Shown: positions 27,901 through 38,756, numbered from the stretch's first letter. The stretch is DNA of 64,000 bases from Rappaport israeli (GCF_001888055.1 NZ_LXHZ01000022.1:62001-126000); one strand, 5' to 3'. Numbers and translations are program-made. Notes: generated by a model not told the origin, from the sequence alone.

Positions 27901-29682
27901 ATGGCGACCAAACAAACCATTACCATTCCTGATTTAGGGGATTTTAGCGACGTTGAAGTCATTGAAGTTCTTGTTAAGTCAGGCGATAAAGTTAATAAGG
28001 AAGATTCCCTTATTGTTTTAGAAACTGATAAAGCTTCTATGGAAGTTCCTTCACCTTATAGCGGCACAATCGTATCGCTGACTGTGGAAGTTGGCGCGCG
28101 CGTTTCCCCTAATGACAGCATTGGTGAAATTGAAGTAAGCGATGACAACAGTTCAGATGATAAAGATTCGCCCAAAAACGAGCATTCACAAAGCAAATCT
28201 GAACATAAAGAATCTTCAAAAACAGATAACAAAGCACAATCTAACACAACACAAACTACAAACAGCGCACCAGAGGGGGCGGTTGATTTAGTGGTATTAG
28301 GCGCTGGACCTGCGGGATATTCGGCAGCTTTCCGAGCGGCTGATTTAGGGTTATCTGTTACGTTGATAGAGCGCTACGCTACTTTAGGCGGTGTATGCTT
28401 AAATGTTGGGTGTATCCCTTCTAAGGCTTTGTTGCATGTATGTGAAGTGATGGAAGAGGCAAGTGAGCTATCTCATTTAGGCGTAAGTTTTAGTGAGCCA
28501 AAAATCAACCTTGACCAACTACGCATACACAAAGAAAAAGTAATTGGCAAACTTACTACAGGGCTTGCTTCTATGGCAAAGGCGCGCAAAGTAAACGTCG
28601 TGCGAGGTACAGCGCAATTTAGCGGCAGCCATAGTCTTAAAGTCAGTGGCGAGGACGGCGAACAAACTATTGAATTCAAGCAAGCCATCATCGCTGCTGG
28701 TTCACAAAGCGTCAAACTCCCTTTCCTGCCTGAAGATCCCCGTATTGTAGATTCTACTGGCGCTTTAGCGCTTAAAGATATTCCTGAAAAAATGTTGGTC
28801 ATCGGAGGCGGTATTATCGGTTTGGAAATGGCGACTGTTTACGCCTCTCTTGGTAGCCAAATTGATATTGTTGAAATGACGGATAATCTCATGGCAGGCG
28901 CGGATAAAGACTTGGTCAACGTATGGAAAAAACGCAACCTTAAGCGCTTTAACCGCCTCATGCTTTCTACTAAAACCACGCAAGCACAAGCAAAAGATGA
29001 TGGGATTTATGTAAGCTTTGAAGGCGAAAATGCTCCTGAGCAAGCTCAACGTTATGACCGCGTATTAGTTGCTGTTGGGCGCTCACCCAATGGTAAGAAA
29101 CTCAATTTAGAGGCTTGCGGTGTAGAAGTTAATGAGCGTGGATTTATCTCTGTCGACAAGCAAATGCGCACCAATCAAGCCCATATTTTTGCCATTGGCG
29201 ATATTGTTGGGCAACCGATGTTAGCGCATAAGGGCGTACATGAAGGGCATGTTGCGGCAGAAGTTGCCGCAGGGCATAAAGCCTACTTTGATGCGCGCGT
29301 TATCCCAAGTGTTGCTTATACTTCGCCAGAAGTTGCATGGGTTGGCGTAACTGAACAGCAAATTAAAGCTGAGAAACTCAACGTCAGTAAAGCCGTATTC
29401 CCTTGGGCGGCGTCAGGGCGCGCGATTGCAAATGGTTGTGATTATGGCTTTAGCACGCTATTTTATGATAACGACAGCAAACGGATTGTTGGAGGCGCTA
29501 TCGTTGGACCCAACGCTGGCGATATGATTGGTGAAGTTGCTTTTGCAATTGAAATGGGTGCAGATACCATTGATGTTGGACAAACCATTCACCCACACCC
29601 AACACTTGGTGAAAGCATTGGTATGGCAGCAGAAGTGGCAGAAGGGACTTGCACTGATTGCCCACCTGCACGTAAAAAATAA
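27901..29682 (+). CDS. lpdA: Dihydrolipoamide dehydrogenase with N-terminal lipoyl domain (E3)
   Basis: The start at 27901 follows AAGGAAGG and gives about 593 residues. Residues 1-80 form a biotinyl-lipoyl domain with the lipoylated Lys in VLETDKASMEVP. A Ser/Lys/Thr-rich linker follows, then a full E3: FAD site VLGAGPAGYSAAFRAA, redox pair in GGVCLNVGCIPSKALLH, NAD site GGGIIGLEMA and the His-Glu pair in HPHPTLGES. Lipoyl-fused E3 proteins serve pyruvate dehydrogenase in Neisseria and relatives. No E1 or E2 gene is next to it. It lies 47 bp after trxB and ends at a terminator. Confidence 0.95.
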   Translation: MATKQTITIPDLGDFSDVEVIEVLVKSGDKVNKEDSLIVLETDKASMEVPSPYSGTIVSLTVEVGARVSPNDSIGEIEVSDDNSSDDKDSPKNEHSQSKSEHKESSKTDNKAQSNTTQTTNSAPEGAVDLVVLGAGPAGYSAAFRAADLGLSVTLIERYATLGGVCLNVGCIPSKALLHVCEVMEEASELSHLGVSFSEPKINLDQLRIHKEKVIGKLTTGLASMAKARKVNVVRGTAQFSGSHSLKVSGEDGEQTIEFKQAIIAAGSQSVKLPFLPEDPRIVDSTGALALKDIPEKMLVIGGGIIGLEMATVYASLGSQIDIVEMTDNLMAGADKDLVNVWKKRNLKRFNRLMLSTKTTQAQAKDDGIYVSFEGENAPEQAQRYDRVLVAVGRSPNGKKLNLEACGVEVNERGFISVDKQMRTNQAHIFAIGDIVGQPMLAHKGVHEGHVAAEVAAGHKAYFDARVIPSVAYTSPEVAWVGVTEQQIKAEKLNVSKAVFPWAASGRAIANGCDYGFSTLFYDNDSKRIVGGAIVGPNAGDMIGEVAFAIEMGADTIDVGQTIHPHPTLGESIGMAAEVAEGTCTDCPPARKK

Positions 29683-29697
29683 TCTTCTGTACAATTT

Positions 29698-29729
29698 AAA
29701 AACTCCGCCTCTGGTGCGGAGTTTTTTTA
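29698..29729 (+). terminator. Rho-independent terminator after lpdA
   Basis: AACTCCGC and GCGGAGTT form an eight-base stem around a short loop, followed by a T7 run, starting 15 bp after the lpdA stop. It should end the trxB-lpdA transcript. Confidence 0.9.
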
Positions 29730-29819
29730 TGCGCACAATCTCAAAAAACCCGCATTAAGCTAAATACAACAGCGCATTAATAACCATAAAAAATCTAATA
29801 CAATCAGAAATAACTCATA

Positions 29820-30958
29820 TTAATGACACAATATACTGCCAATCCCCATAATCACTTTTGCAGGCGATTGCATATTGTCTAACTCAATTGATTTCGTTTG
29901 TTTATTTTTAAAATCAAAGATAAATAGGGCATTTATTCCTTCTTGAACAAACAACCCCGACTTGCTATCAGCGCTAACAAACACATCCCGCATTGCCCCT
30001 TGCAAAGACTGCACCCTAGACTCGGATAAATCATCCAAATCATAGTTTGCAAGCGCCTGCTCACCCCCTATTAGCAACCGACTATCTAGCCATCCTAAGG
30101 TTAGCTGCTTTGGGTTAATCTCACTTTGCCAGCGCACAGGGTTTTCTAACGCATCACTGCTGATACTAAACAACCCACCTTGCTCATCGGCTACCACCAC
30201 GCGATGAGAATTACTATCAACAAACGGCTGAATACTTTGCGCCTGCAAAGGATAAGTTTTTAAAATCTGCCTCTGACTTGTATCCCACAATACCAACTGC
30301 CACTGCCCATCATGCCCATCTCGTATCGCAAACACCAGCCACTCCCCATTTGGCTTAGCGCACTTAAACTATAATCCTGCCACTGACTTGGCAAATCAAA
30401 ATCATGCAATTCTTGAGCTGTTAAATCATAAGAATGCACCTTTGCGCGCTTATCATCTATCGCCCACAACGCACGCCCCAGCGCAAAATAATGCAATCTG
30501 CGACCATCACCCAACCCCACTATTTTCTCTTGAGCTTGTAAATGCTCACTGTCCACCGCCTGCACCACATCCTCACCCACCAGCCAAACCTGCGTCTCGC
30601 TTGCATTCGTTACAATCGCCTGAATCACAAAATCCAACTCTAACGACTGCTCCTCATGCGTTTGTACATTATACGCATAGAGCTTCCGCCCACCTTCATG
30701 CGCATATAACAATTGCGTACTCAGTGGCACCAAAGCGATAAAATCCGCCACCACCTGAGTCTTAAGCGTATTAACCTGCTGATTGGTCAGCAAATCCACC
30801 ACCGCGATTCGTGGCAACTCATCATCAGCAATAAACACATAACGCGTTGGTGCGCCCATATCCAAAAGCTTCGTCAGCACCTTATCCGTGCTCAAAGCGC
30901 TTAGCGCACCACTTGCCCAATAAATCATCGCGCAACCGATTAACGCCAAAACCCACAA
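29820..30958 (-). CDS. Membrane-anchored beta-propeller-like protein, unknown function (frameshifted)
   Basis: One N-terminal membrane helix (WVLALIGCAMIYWASGAL) is followed by about 350 residues of short repeating beta-strand units such as IAVVDLLTNQQVNTLKT and LSPNGEWLVFA (after repair), as in TolB or WD40-like propellers. The frame breaks near 30352-30357, where one missing C restores continuity. The start is unsure: TTG at 30958 lacks a ribosome site, and an ATG at 30984 would need one more inserted base. It follows a copper chaperone gene by 36 bp on the same strand, so a role in copper or oxidase handling is possible. I do not recognise the family. Confidence 0.6.
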
Positions 30959-30994
30959 TCCTACTTTTTTTATCAGCGCACCATTATTTAAGCA

Positions 30995-31555
30995 TTAATG
31001 TTTATGCTCATGCCCTGCATGCGCATGGTTATGCATAGACTCATCATGCGCATGGTTATGCATAGACCCATCATGCGCATGGTTATGCATAGACCCATCA
31101 TGCGCATGGTTACCACGATAGCGTTGCATCACCTCATCAATGCTCAATACCAACGCGTCGCAAGAGACCTTCTCACCATTATCAAAATGCAAGTCAATCG
31201 CATACGACTCCCCCACAGTAGGCAAATGCTCAATATCCATCACCATCAAATGATATCCGCCTTTTTTAAACTCATGCTCACCCGTCTCAAGCTTATATGT
31301 TGGAATTTCTTGCATACTCATCACATGGTCCTTCATTACCATTTCATGCATCTCAACATGCAAAGACAACTCTGGAATCTCCGCTTTTACCAACGCCAGC
31401 GCCTGCCCATCATTATGCATTTTCATAAAAGCTGCCGTCGTATCATTCCCAGCAATCACCTCTTGAATATAACATTCTGATACCGCCACCTTAGCCTGCA
31501 CTGACACAGCCAACATACCCATCATAGCAACAACCGCCGTCTTCATCTTAGCCAT
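30995..31555 (-). CDS. PCu(A)C-family periplasmic copper chaperone with His-rich tail
   Basis: I start at 31555 because AGGAG lies just upstream and the signal peptide MAKMKTAVVAMMGMLAVSVQA follows. The PCuAC core has the Met/His copper site: HVEMHEMVMKDHVMSMQEI, then KKGGYHLMVMDIE. The family carries Cu(I) to cytochrome oxidase assembly in the periplasm. The C-terminus adds a repeat tail rich in His and Met (HNHAHDGSM units, ending HAGHEHKH) that could bind extra copper. The next gene upstream is a TlpA-like thioredoxin, a common partner in CuA assembly. Confidence 0.88.
   Translation of the reverse strand: MAKMKTAVVAMMGMLAVSVQAKVAVSECYIQEVIAGNDTTAAFMKMHNDGQALALVKAEIPELSLHVEMHEMVMKDHVMSMQEIPTYKLETGEHEFKKGGYHLMVMDIEHLPTVGESYAIDLHFDNGEKVSCDALVLSIDEVMQRYRGNHAHDGSMHNHAHDGSMHNHAHDESMHNHAHAGHEHKH
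31019..31112 (-). repeat. 27-bp tandem repeats encoding a His/Met-rich tail
   Basis: Three 27-bp units (31019-31045, 31046-31072, 31073-31099) plus a partial fourth, nearly identical, encode HNHAHDGSM or HNHAHDESM. The unit is a multiple of three, so copy changes keep the frame. Confidence 0.92.
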
Positions 31556-31630
31556 AATTTCTCCTAAGTTAAAAACAAAATAAACTGACATTCTCAGCGC
31601 CCATAGTATAAATCTTATAAAAAATTTATG

Positions 31631-32134
31631 CTAACTTTTATCCGACTCTGTCACACATTGCGCATATGCAACCACTTCTGCCTCATCAGATAAAATCCCC
31701 AACAGACGAAATCGCGCCACTTCATCAACAAATAACACCGTCAACGGAATCCCACTAGCGCCAAATTGTTTTAAAAACGCCAACTCTGCGCCCAACTGAA
31801 GAGGCAACTCCGCCACCCCCAACTCCTGCAATAACGCACGCGCCGCTTCAGGCTCATCCCCCAAATTCAACAATTGTACCGCCAAATGCTCATGCGCATG
31901 CAACTGCGCCAACACCGGCAATTCCTGACGACACGGCGCACACCAAATCGCCCATACATTCAACAACTGCACCCTAGGCTGATGCTCTTTATCCGCCTGC
32001 TCATGAACCACCAAATCCCAGCTCACAGGATTTTCCACCGCCTTCCAGCGCTCTTCCAGCGTGCATTCTGCCGCCACACAACCCCACCCCAACAATCCTG
32101 ATAATGCTAAAATAGCTCTTCTTTTTCTCATCAA
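31631..32134 (-). CDS. TlpA-like periplasmic thioredoxin
   Basis: A 167-residue protein with a signal peptide (MMRKRRAILALSGLLGWGCVAA) and a thioredoxin fold. The redox motif is in NVWAIWCAPCRQELPVL and the cis-Pro in GASGIPLTVLFV. TlpA/ResA-type proteins reduce periplasmic disulfides, often in cytochrome c or CuA centre assembly. Its position 75 bp upstream of the PCuAC gene fits that role. Target not provable. Confidence 0.85.
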   Translation of the reverse strand: MMRKRRAILALSGLLGWGCVAAECTLEERWKAVENPVSWDLVVHEQADKEHQPRVQLLNVWAIWCAPCRQELPVLAQLHAHEHLAVQLLNLGDEPEAARALLQELGVAELPLQLGAELAFLKQFGASGIPLTVLFVDEVARFRLLGILSDEAEVVAYAQCVTESDKS

Positions 32135-32198
32135 TCACTCCCTTATCTAAAAAAATCATGACAAATCAACAGAAAAATTTTAAGCGTCATACTAGCCC

Positions 32199-33914
32199 AT
32201 GAATACCTTTTTTCACAAACTCATCGGCTACCTTCTCTCCCTTATTATTGGCGCCAGCGTCGCCATCGCCACAGGTGCATTTGACTTTATCGTCCACCAC
32301 CTTAGCCGCCACTGGCATAATAACCTCCTCGCTACCACACTCAACATCCCCCCCGCATGGCTGCGTGCAACCCTCCCCATCCTCGCCATTCCCCTTATTC
32401 TCTACACCCTAAAACACCTACCCAATCACCGCCAACACAACCAAGCCGATATCATCGAAAGCATCCACATCAACCAAGGCAACGTCGATTTAAAATCTGC
32501 AGGCTACTCCATTCTAGGGGCGCTTATTTCTCTTTCAAGTGGATACTCCGTTGGGCAGTACGGCCCCACTGTACAACAAGGCAGCGCCGTCGGTTATATC
32601 TTCTCCCGCCTAAAAGTCATAAAAAATGACGCCTTCCACGTCTACATCGCCTCAGGTGTTGCCGCCGCCATCGCCGCCATCTTTCACGCCCCCATCGCCG
32701 CCGTCGTCTTTGCTCATGAAGTCATCCTGCGTTTTTTCTCCATCAAAGCCTTTGCCCCCATAACCATCAGCGCCGTTACCAGCTATGTTTTATCCAGCAT
32801 CGTTTTTAACCGCACCACCTTCCTAAGCAGCAGCCCACAAATCATCGCCTCCCCAAACATATACGCCATCGTTGTCCTACTAGCCATTTTAGCGGGCATC
32901 CTAGGCATCTTATTTATCCGCAGCATTATGAGCCTACAAATCCTAAGCCGCCGACGCCACCTTCCTGTTAGTTTACGCATAAGCCTCGCCGCCATCGCCA
33001 TGTCCTTTTTTGCCTACTACCTCCCAGATGTCATGGGAACCAGTGACTACTTCCTCCACGCCATCGTCAACGAATACGACATCGCCCTCCAAACCATCGC
33101 CCTCATCCTTATCGCCAAATTCATCGCCACCACCCTCACCCTTGGATTTGGCATTCCAGGAGGCGTCTTCTCGCCTGCCATTTTCATGGGCGCTTTATTA
33201 GGCGCCTGCGCCACCCAAATTATCAATCACTACCTCCCCAACTTCGAAACACAAGACGGACTACTCACCATCACCACCATGGCGGCTATGGCAAGTGCCG
33301 TCATGGGCGCCCCCCTATCCATGATACTCATTATCCTAGAAATCACAGACAATTTCACCCTCACCAGCGCCGTTATGCTCGCCGTCGTCATCGCCAACCT
33401 AACCGCCTACCGCCTCCTTGGCGCCAACTCCTTCTTTGACGCCCAACTCAAAGCCCGCGGCATTAACATGGAAATCGGGCGCGACCTCCTATATTTCAAA
33501 CAACGACGCATCCAACACCTCGTCAGCGACCAATACCTCAACCTAAAAGACCACACTTCATTAGCTGATGCCGAACGCCTCCTACTTGAAAAACGCCAAT
33601 ACACCGCCTACGTCACCACCGACGAACAACACTACCTAGCAAAATCACCCTCGTAAACATCCGTCACGCCCTACGCAAAGACCCACAAGACACCCTCACC
33701 ATCGCCGAACTTGCCAACGACGAAGGCGAAAAACTCTACCACCTCAGCACCATTTGGGACGCCATCGAAGTAATGGGACACTTCGACGGCACCCACATCC
33801 CCCATCCTCCAAAGCCCCGAAGACCCAATCCTCATCGGCGTACTCTACGAATCCACCCTCATCAAAGAATACCTAAACGACATGCAACACATCCGCTCCC
33901 GCGAACATGGCTAA
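32199..33914 (+). CDS. CLC-family chloride channel with C-terminal CBS domains (two frameshifts)
   Basis: A membrane domain of about 11 helices (residues 1-420) carries CLC motifs: VGQYGPTVQQG, FHAPIAAVVFAHEV and GFGIPGGVFSPAIFMGA, followed by a CBS-type tail. In E. coli ClcA the first motif is GREGP, with gating Glu148, and the second ends IEEM, with proton Glu203. Here they read Tyr and Val, so a passive chloride channel is more likely than an exchanger. The frame breaks at A4 33641-33644 (one base short) and C5 33799-33803 (one too many). The repaired end is IRSREHG at 33914. It overlaps gshB tail to tail by four bases. Confidence 0.85.
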
Positions 33915-34845
33915 CCGCCCAACCCCTGCCAAAAGCGCCCAGCAATATCCTCCCCCATAAAAGCCTCAATTTCGCGCAAACACGTTGGACTTGTCACATT
34001 AATCTCCGTCACATACCCCCCAATCACATCCAAACCCACCAAATACAAGCCCTGCGCCTCAATCAAAGGACGCACCTGCTCACACAACCAATACTCCCGC
34101 TCAGTCAACGCCTGAACCACCCCCACGCCCCCCCGCAGCCAAATTCGCCCGAAACTCACCCTCAGCTGGCAAACGTGCCAACCCATACTCCACAGGCACC
34201 CCATCAATAATCAAAATCCGCTTATCCCCCTCCACCACCTTATCCAAATAACGTTGCACCATCAAAGTCTGCAAACCATCAGGATTCATCACATCTAAAA
34301 TCGCGCTTAAATTCTTATCCCCCTGCACCAAACTAAAATCCCACTACCTCCCATTCCATCTAACGGCTTAACCACCGCCTGCCCAAACGCGCCACAAACG
34401 CCCGAATATCCTCCCTTGATTTTGTAATCAACGTCTCAGGCGTACATTGCGCGACCGAAGCAATCGCAAACTTCTCATTCATATTGCGCAACGCCTGAGG
34501 CGGATTAACCACCCGAACCCCCTTCGCCACCAACAAATCCAACATATACGTATCATAGATATAGCGCAAATTAAACGGCGGATCCTTACGTTGCAACACC
34601 ACATCCACCGTCGACAAATCCATTAATCGTCTTTCTAAAACCTCATAATAATCCTTTTCTCTATCTACCAACGCCACCACAGACACCATCGCCTCAACAC
34701 ATCCATCCACCACCCGCCAATCCTTCTGCTCAAACACCATCACCTCATGCCCACGCGCCTGCGCCGATAACATCAACGCAAAAGTCGTATCCTTATAAGG
34801 TTTAATTGACCCAATATCATCCATCAACACCGCAATCTTCAACAT
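33911..34845 (-). CDS. gshB: Glutathione synthetase (three frameshifts)
   Basis: I start at the Met of MLKIAVLMDDIGSIKPYKDT (34845), the normal GshB N-terminus. The ATP-grasp parts are present: LQRKDPPFNLRYIYDTYML, KPLDGMGGSGIF after repair, DKRILIIDGVPV, NLAAGGRG after repair and EINVTSPTCLREIE. GshB adds glycine to gamma-glutamylcysteine. Breaks: near 34379-34384, A4 at 34335-34338 and C5 at 34120-34124, each one base. It is convergent with the CLC gene and divergent from gshA, which makes its substrate. Confidence 0.93.
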
Positions 34846-34936
34846 CACACCGCTCCTAAAATAATAAAAATCAAACATCAACAAGCCCAACATTTTAAGC
34901 TATCATACCCTCCTTTAACCACCATCCAAACCACAC

Positions 34937-36481
34937 ATGAACCAATCCTTTCAAAACCTACCCCTTGCAGGCGGCAATATCGGCATCGAACGCGAAACCC
35001 TACGTACCAACCCTGACGCCACCCTCGCCACCACCCCACATCCCCCAAGCCTCGGCAAAGCCCTCACCCACCCCCATATCACCACCGATTTTGGCGAAAG
35101 CTATTAGAACTCGTTACCAGCATCTACCAAACCCCCCAACAAACCTACGACGCCCTCCACACCCTCCACCGCTACACCCAAGCCAACATTGGCAAAGAAA
35201 ACCTATGGGCAGCCAGCATGCCCTGCATCCTCCCCACAAACCCTGATAACATCGCCATCGGCTACTACGGACAAAGCAACAACGGCAAACTCAAACGCCT
35301 CTACCGAAAAGGACTTAGCCTGCGCTACGGACGCGCCATGCAAATGATCGCAGGCGTTCACTTCAACTACTCCCCCAACCCAGAACTCCTACAAACCCCT
35401 CGCTGAAAAAGACCACACCCCCCTCACCCAAGCCTACATAAACCAACGCCTACTTGGCATGGTACGCAACATCCAACGCCACGGCTGGCTCATCTGCTAC
35501 CTCTTTGGCGCCTCCCCTGCGGTAGACCAAAGCTTCCACCCTGCACAAGGCATCCTCCCACAAATTGCCCCACACACCCTCGGCAACCCCCACGCCACCA
35601 GCCTACGCATGAGCGAACTCGGCTACCAAAACAAACTCCCCTACAACGTCAACCTAAACAGCCTAGACCACTACATCCGCGACCTCACCACTGCCGTCAG
35701 CACCCCCGCCCCAACCTACCAAAAGCTAGGACTCAAAGACCCCCAAGGCAACTATCAACAAATCACCATCAACATCCTCCAAATCTCCAACGAATACTAC
35801 AGCGCCGCCCGACCCAAAACACCCATCCACCCTAACGAACTCCCCCTAATCGCTCTAAGCCAACGTGGCATTACCTACGTCGAACTCCGCCTACTTGACA
35901 CCAACCCCTATGACCCCTGTGGCATCTCCCTAGAGCAAATCCACTTTTTAGAAACCTTCATGCTCTGGATGCTCCTACAACCCAGCCCCCCTTTAAGCGC
36001 CGAAGAACAACACTACATCAACACCGACCGCCTACGCATCGCCTGTTGCGGACACGACGACACTCTCCAACTCACCCACCCCAAACAAAACGCCAAAACC
36101 CTCGCCACACAACAGCTAGAACAACTCACCCCCATTGCCCAACAACTTGACCAACAACACCAAAGCCAACGCTACACCCAAAGCCTCACCAACCTCCAAC
36201 ACGCCCTAACACATCATCAACTCATCCGCCACCACATCCACCAAAGCCTCACCAGCCAAAGCCATATCGACTGGGCACAACAACTCACCCAACAACACCG
36301 CCAACAGCTCAGCCAACCCCTCTCCCCCTCCCAACAACACTCCCTAGACCAACAGCGCGACACCTCCATCGACGCCTACAACACCCTACAAAACCAACCC
36401 CAAGAACCATTTGACACCTACCTCCAGCATTATTTTGACCCCCTCAACTCCCTAAAAAACCACAACCTAATCAACCATTAA
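34937..36481 (+). CDS. gshA: Glutamate-cysteine ligase, type 1 (two frameshifts)
   Basis: The conceptual protein is about 514 residues, close to E. coli GshA (518). Conserved text includes [22 protein letters not shown](L)[28 protein letters not shown] and [19 protein letters not shown]. It makes gamma-glutamylcysteine, the first step to glutathione. The frame is one base short at 35100-35101 and one base too long in C4 35396-35399. The gene is unusually C-rich and the protein's C-terminal third is rich in Gln and His. It is divergent from gshB, with a 91-bp gap. Confidence 0.92.
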
Positions 36482-36504
36482 CCCAACATACAAGGAAAGC
36501 AACC

Positions 36505-37709
36505 ATGCAACCTAAAAACCACATCAGCGCCCCACTACATTTCGACACCCAAACCATCCGCTCCGCCCACTGGCAATCCCAAGCCAACGAACATTCCCAA
36601 GCCCTCTTCCTCACCTCCTCCTACACCTTCCAAAGCGCACAAGACGCCGCTGATATCTTCGCTGAACGCAAACCCGCCTACAGCTACAGTCGCTTTGCCA
36701 ACCCCACCGTCAACATGTTCGAACAACGCCTAAACCAACTCGAAGGCGGCGCACGCACCATCGCCGCCGCCACAGGCATGGGCGCCATACTATCCCTCAC
36801 CCTGGCGCTTCTAGAGCAAGGCGACCACGTCATCTGCGCCCGCAACAGCTTTGGCTCAACCCTCGTTTTATTCACCCAAATCCTCACCAAATTTGGCATC
36901 CACACCACCCTAGTTGACCTCAACGACCACCAACAATGGCAAAACGCCTGCCAACCCAACACCAAACTCTTCTTCCTAGAAAGCCCAGCCAACCCCATGC
37001 TCAACATCGCTGACCTCAGCGCCCTCGCCCAACTCGCCCATCAACACAACGCCAAACTCATCGTTGACAACTGTTTTGCCACCCCCTACCACCAACAACC
37101 CATCCAACACGGCGCCGACATCGTCGTCCACTCCGCCACCAAATACATCGACGGACAAGGACGCATCCTAGGCGGCGCCATCGTCTGCGCCTACCCCGAC
37201 GACGGCGACAAAATCTACCGCACCCTACGCACCATCGGCACCAGCATGGGCGCTTTTGAAGCATGGATACTCTTCAAAAGCCTAGAAACCCTCCCCCTAC
37301 GCATGGCACGCCACAGCCAAACCGCCCTGCAAATCGCCACATGGCTCGAACAACAACCCCAAATCGCCAGCGTCCACTACCCAGGACTGCCCAGCCACCC
37401 CCAACACCACCTCGCCCAAAAATACCTCAAAAACGGCTACGGCGGCATCATCACCTTCAACGTCAAAGGCGACAAAACCAACGCATGGACACTCATTGAC
37501 AACAGCGACTGGATCAGCATCTCTGGCAACCTTGGTGATGCCAAAACCATTCTCACCCACCCAGACACCACCACCCATTGGCGCGTTAGCAAGAAGACAA
37601 AACCCTCCTTGGCATCAGCCCCGCCACCATCCGCCTCTCCATCGGACTAGAACATCCCCAAGACATCCAAAACGCCCTACAAAATGCCCTAAGCCACCTC
37701 ACCCCATAA
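36505..37709 (+). CDS. metZ: O-succinylhomoserine sulfhydrylase (frameshift near the end)
   Basis: A Cys/Met-metabolism PLP enzyme. The start AAPLH-like ISAPLHFDTQTIR, YSRFANPTVNMFEQRL, the PLP-lysine region VHSATKYIDGQGRILGGA and the C-terminal TTHWRVS are typical of MetZ, which makes homocysteine from O-succinylhomoserine and sulfide. One base is missing in the AAGAAG near 37591-37596; repair gives GISPATIRLSIGLEHPQDI and a stop at 37709, about 400 residues. It sits 23 bp after gshA, so it may share its transcript, linking methionine and glutathione sulfur metabolism. MetB or MetY cannot be fully excluded. Confidence 0.85.
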
Positions 37710-37730
37710 TCCCTCACACAATCCCCCCCA

Positions 37731-37756
37731 CAAAAAAGCCGTCTAAAGACGGCTTA
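37731..37756 (-). terminator. Hairpin terminator of the Sel1 gene, copy 1
   Basis: AAGCCGTC and GACGGCTT form the stem, with the U tract (T6) on the minus strand. It lies about 32 bp after the Sel1-gene stop and can also end metZ transcription from the other side. An almost identical copy lies at 38757-38783. Confidence 0.85.
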
Positions 37757-37788
37757 TCTTCATCTAACAAAGCGCTAAAACCTCCCCC

Positions 37789-38679
37789 CTACTTTTCCTC
37801 TAACCCGCGAAAAGCCTCACACCCTTTTTGACTACCATCATCACAAGCTTTTTTAAACCATTGCTTCGCAGCAGCATGATCTTGAGCCATCCCCTGCCCC
37901 CTAAGAGACATCACCCCAAGATTGAACTGAGCCTGAACATCGCCTTGCTTAGCCGCCGCTAAAAACCACCTCACCGCTTGCGCCTCATCTTGACCTATCC
38001 CCTCCCCACTATAAAACATAAACCCAAGATTATATTGAGCAACAGCATCACCCTGCTCAGCAGCCTTTAAATACCATTCTTTAGCTTGATGATAATCTTG
38101 AGAACCCCCTAACCCTTGGTTATACATCAACCCAAGATTAAATTGCGCCTTAATATGCCCCTGCTCAGCAGCCTTTAAAAACCAATAACTAGCTTGCTTA
38201 TAGTCTTTATCAACTCCTAACCCTTGATAATACATATTGCCAGCGCTAAATTGCGCCTCTGCAACTCCCTGCTCCGCGGCTTTTAAAAACCACTTACTAG
38301 CTTGCACATAATCTTGAGCTATCCCTAATCCTTGCTTATACATCACCCCAAGATTGAATTGTGCCTCTGCAACTCCCTGCTCCGCGGCTTTTAAAAACCA
38401 CTCACCAGCCTGCGCATAATCTTGAGTTATCCCCAATCCTTGTTCATATAACAAGCCCAAATTATATTGCGCCTGAGCAATCCCCTCACCCGCCAACATT
38501 TTTATCCACAGAATAAAATTCTCATAATCTTGATGCTCTTGATAATAACTAGCCAGTGCAATTTGCGCCTCAGTATCGCCAGCATTTGCCTGTTGAATCA
38601 AAACAGCCAAATCCTCCGACATAGCCGATACCGACCACATCAACCCCAGCGCAAACGCAGAAAATCGCTTTAAAAACAT
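37789..38679 (-). CDS. Secreted Sel1-repeat protein
   Basis: A 296-residue protein with a signal peptide (MFLKRFSAFALGLMWSVSAMS) and about seven Sel1-type TPR repeats of 36 residues, each like AEAQFNLGVMYKQGLGIAQDY. The repeats are alpha-helical pairs that bind other proteins. The family includes regulators, envelope stress factors and host-interaction proteins, so no specific function can be given. Neighbouring repeat units are also close at the DNA level, suggesting recent internal duplication. Frame intact. Confidence 0.9.
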   Translation of the reverse strand: MFLKRFSAFALGLMWSVSAMSEDLAVLIQQANAGDTEAQIALASYYQEHQDYENFILWIKMLAGEGIAQAQYNLGLLYEQGLGITQDYAQAGEWFLKAAEQGVAEAQFNLGVMYKQGLGIAQDYVQASKWFLKAAEQGVAEAQFSAGNMYYQGLGVDKDYKQASYWFLKAAEQGHIKAQFNLGLMYNQGLGGSQDYHQAKEWYLKAAEQGDAVAQYNLGFMFYSGEGIGQDEAQAVRWFLAAAKQGDVQAQFNLGVMSLRGQGMAQDHAAAKQWFKKACDDGSQKGCEAFRGLEEK

Positions 38680-38756
38680 TCCTTACTCCTTAGTCATTAA
38701 CCATTAAAATGCATACAAATAACCGCCTTCATACTCCATCCCTCAGTTTTCTCACC

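Noticed and set aside
31019-31112. 27-bp repeats as possible CRISPR or intergenic repeat.
   Set aside because: Contiguous, in frame and encoding the tail of the copper chaperone.
30388-37500. Several long open frames opposite or shifted to gshA, metZ and the CLC gene, rich in Pro, His or Arg.
   Set aside because: They result from the strand-biased base composition; the recognised genes explain the region.
37735-37754. GCCGTCTAAA resembles the neisserial DNA uptake sequence GCCGTCTGAA.
   Set aside because: I noticed it only in the two copies of one terminator. A true uptake word would be frequent.
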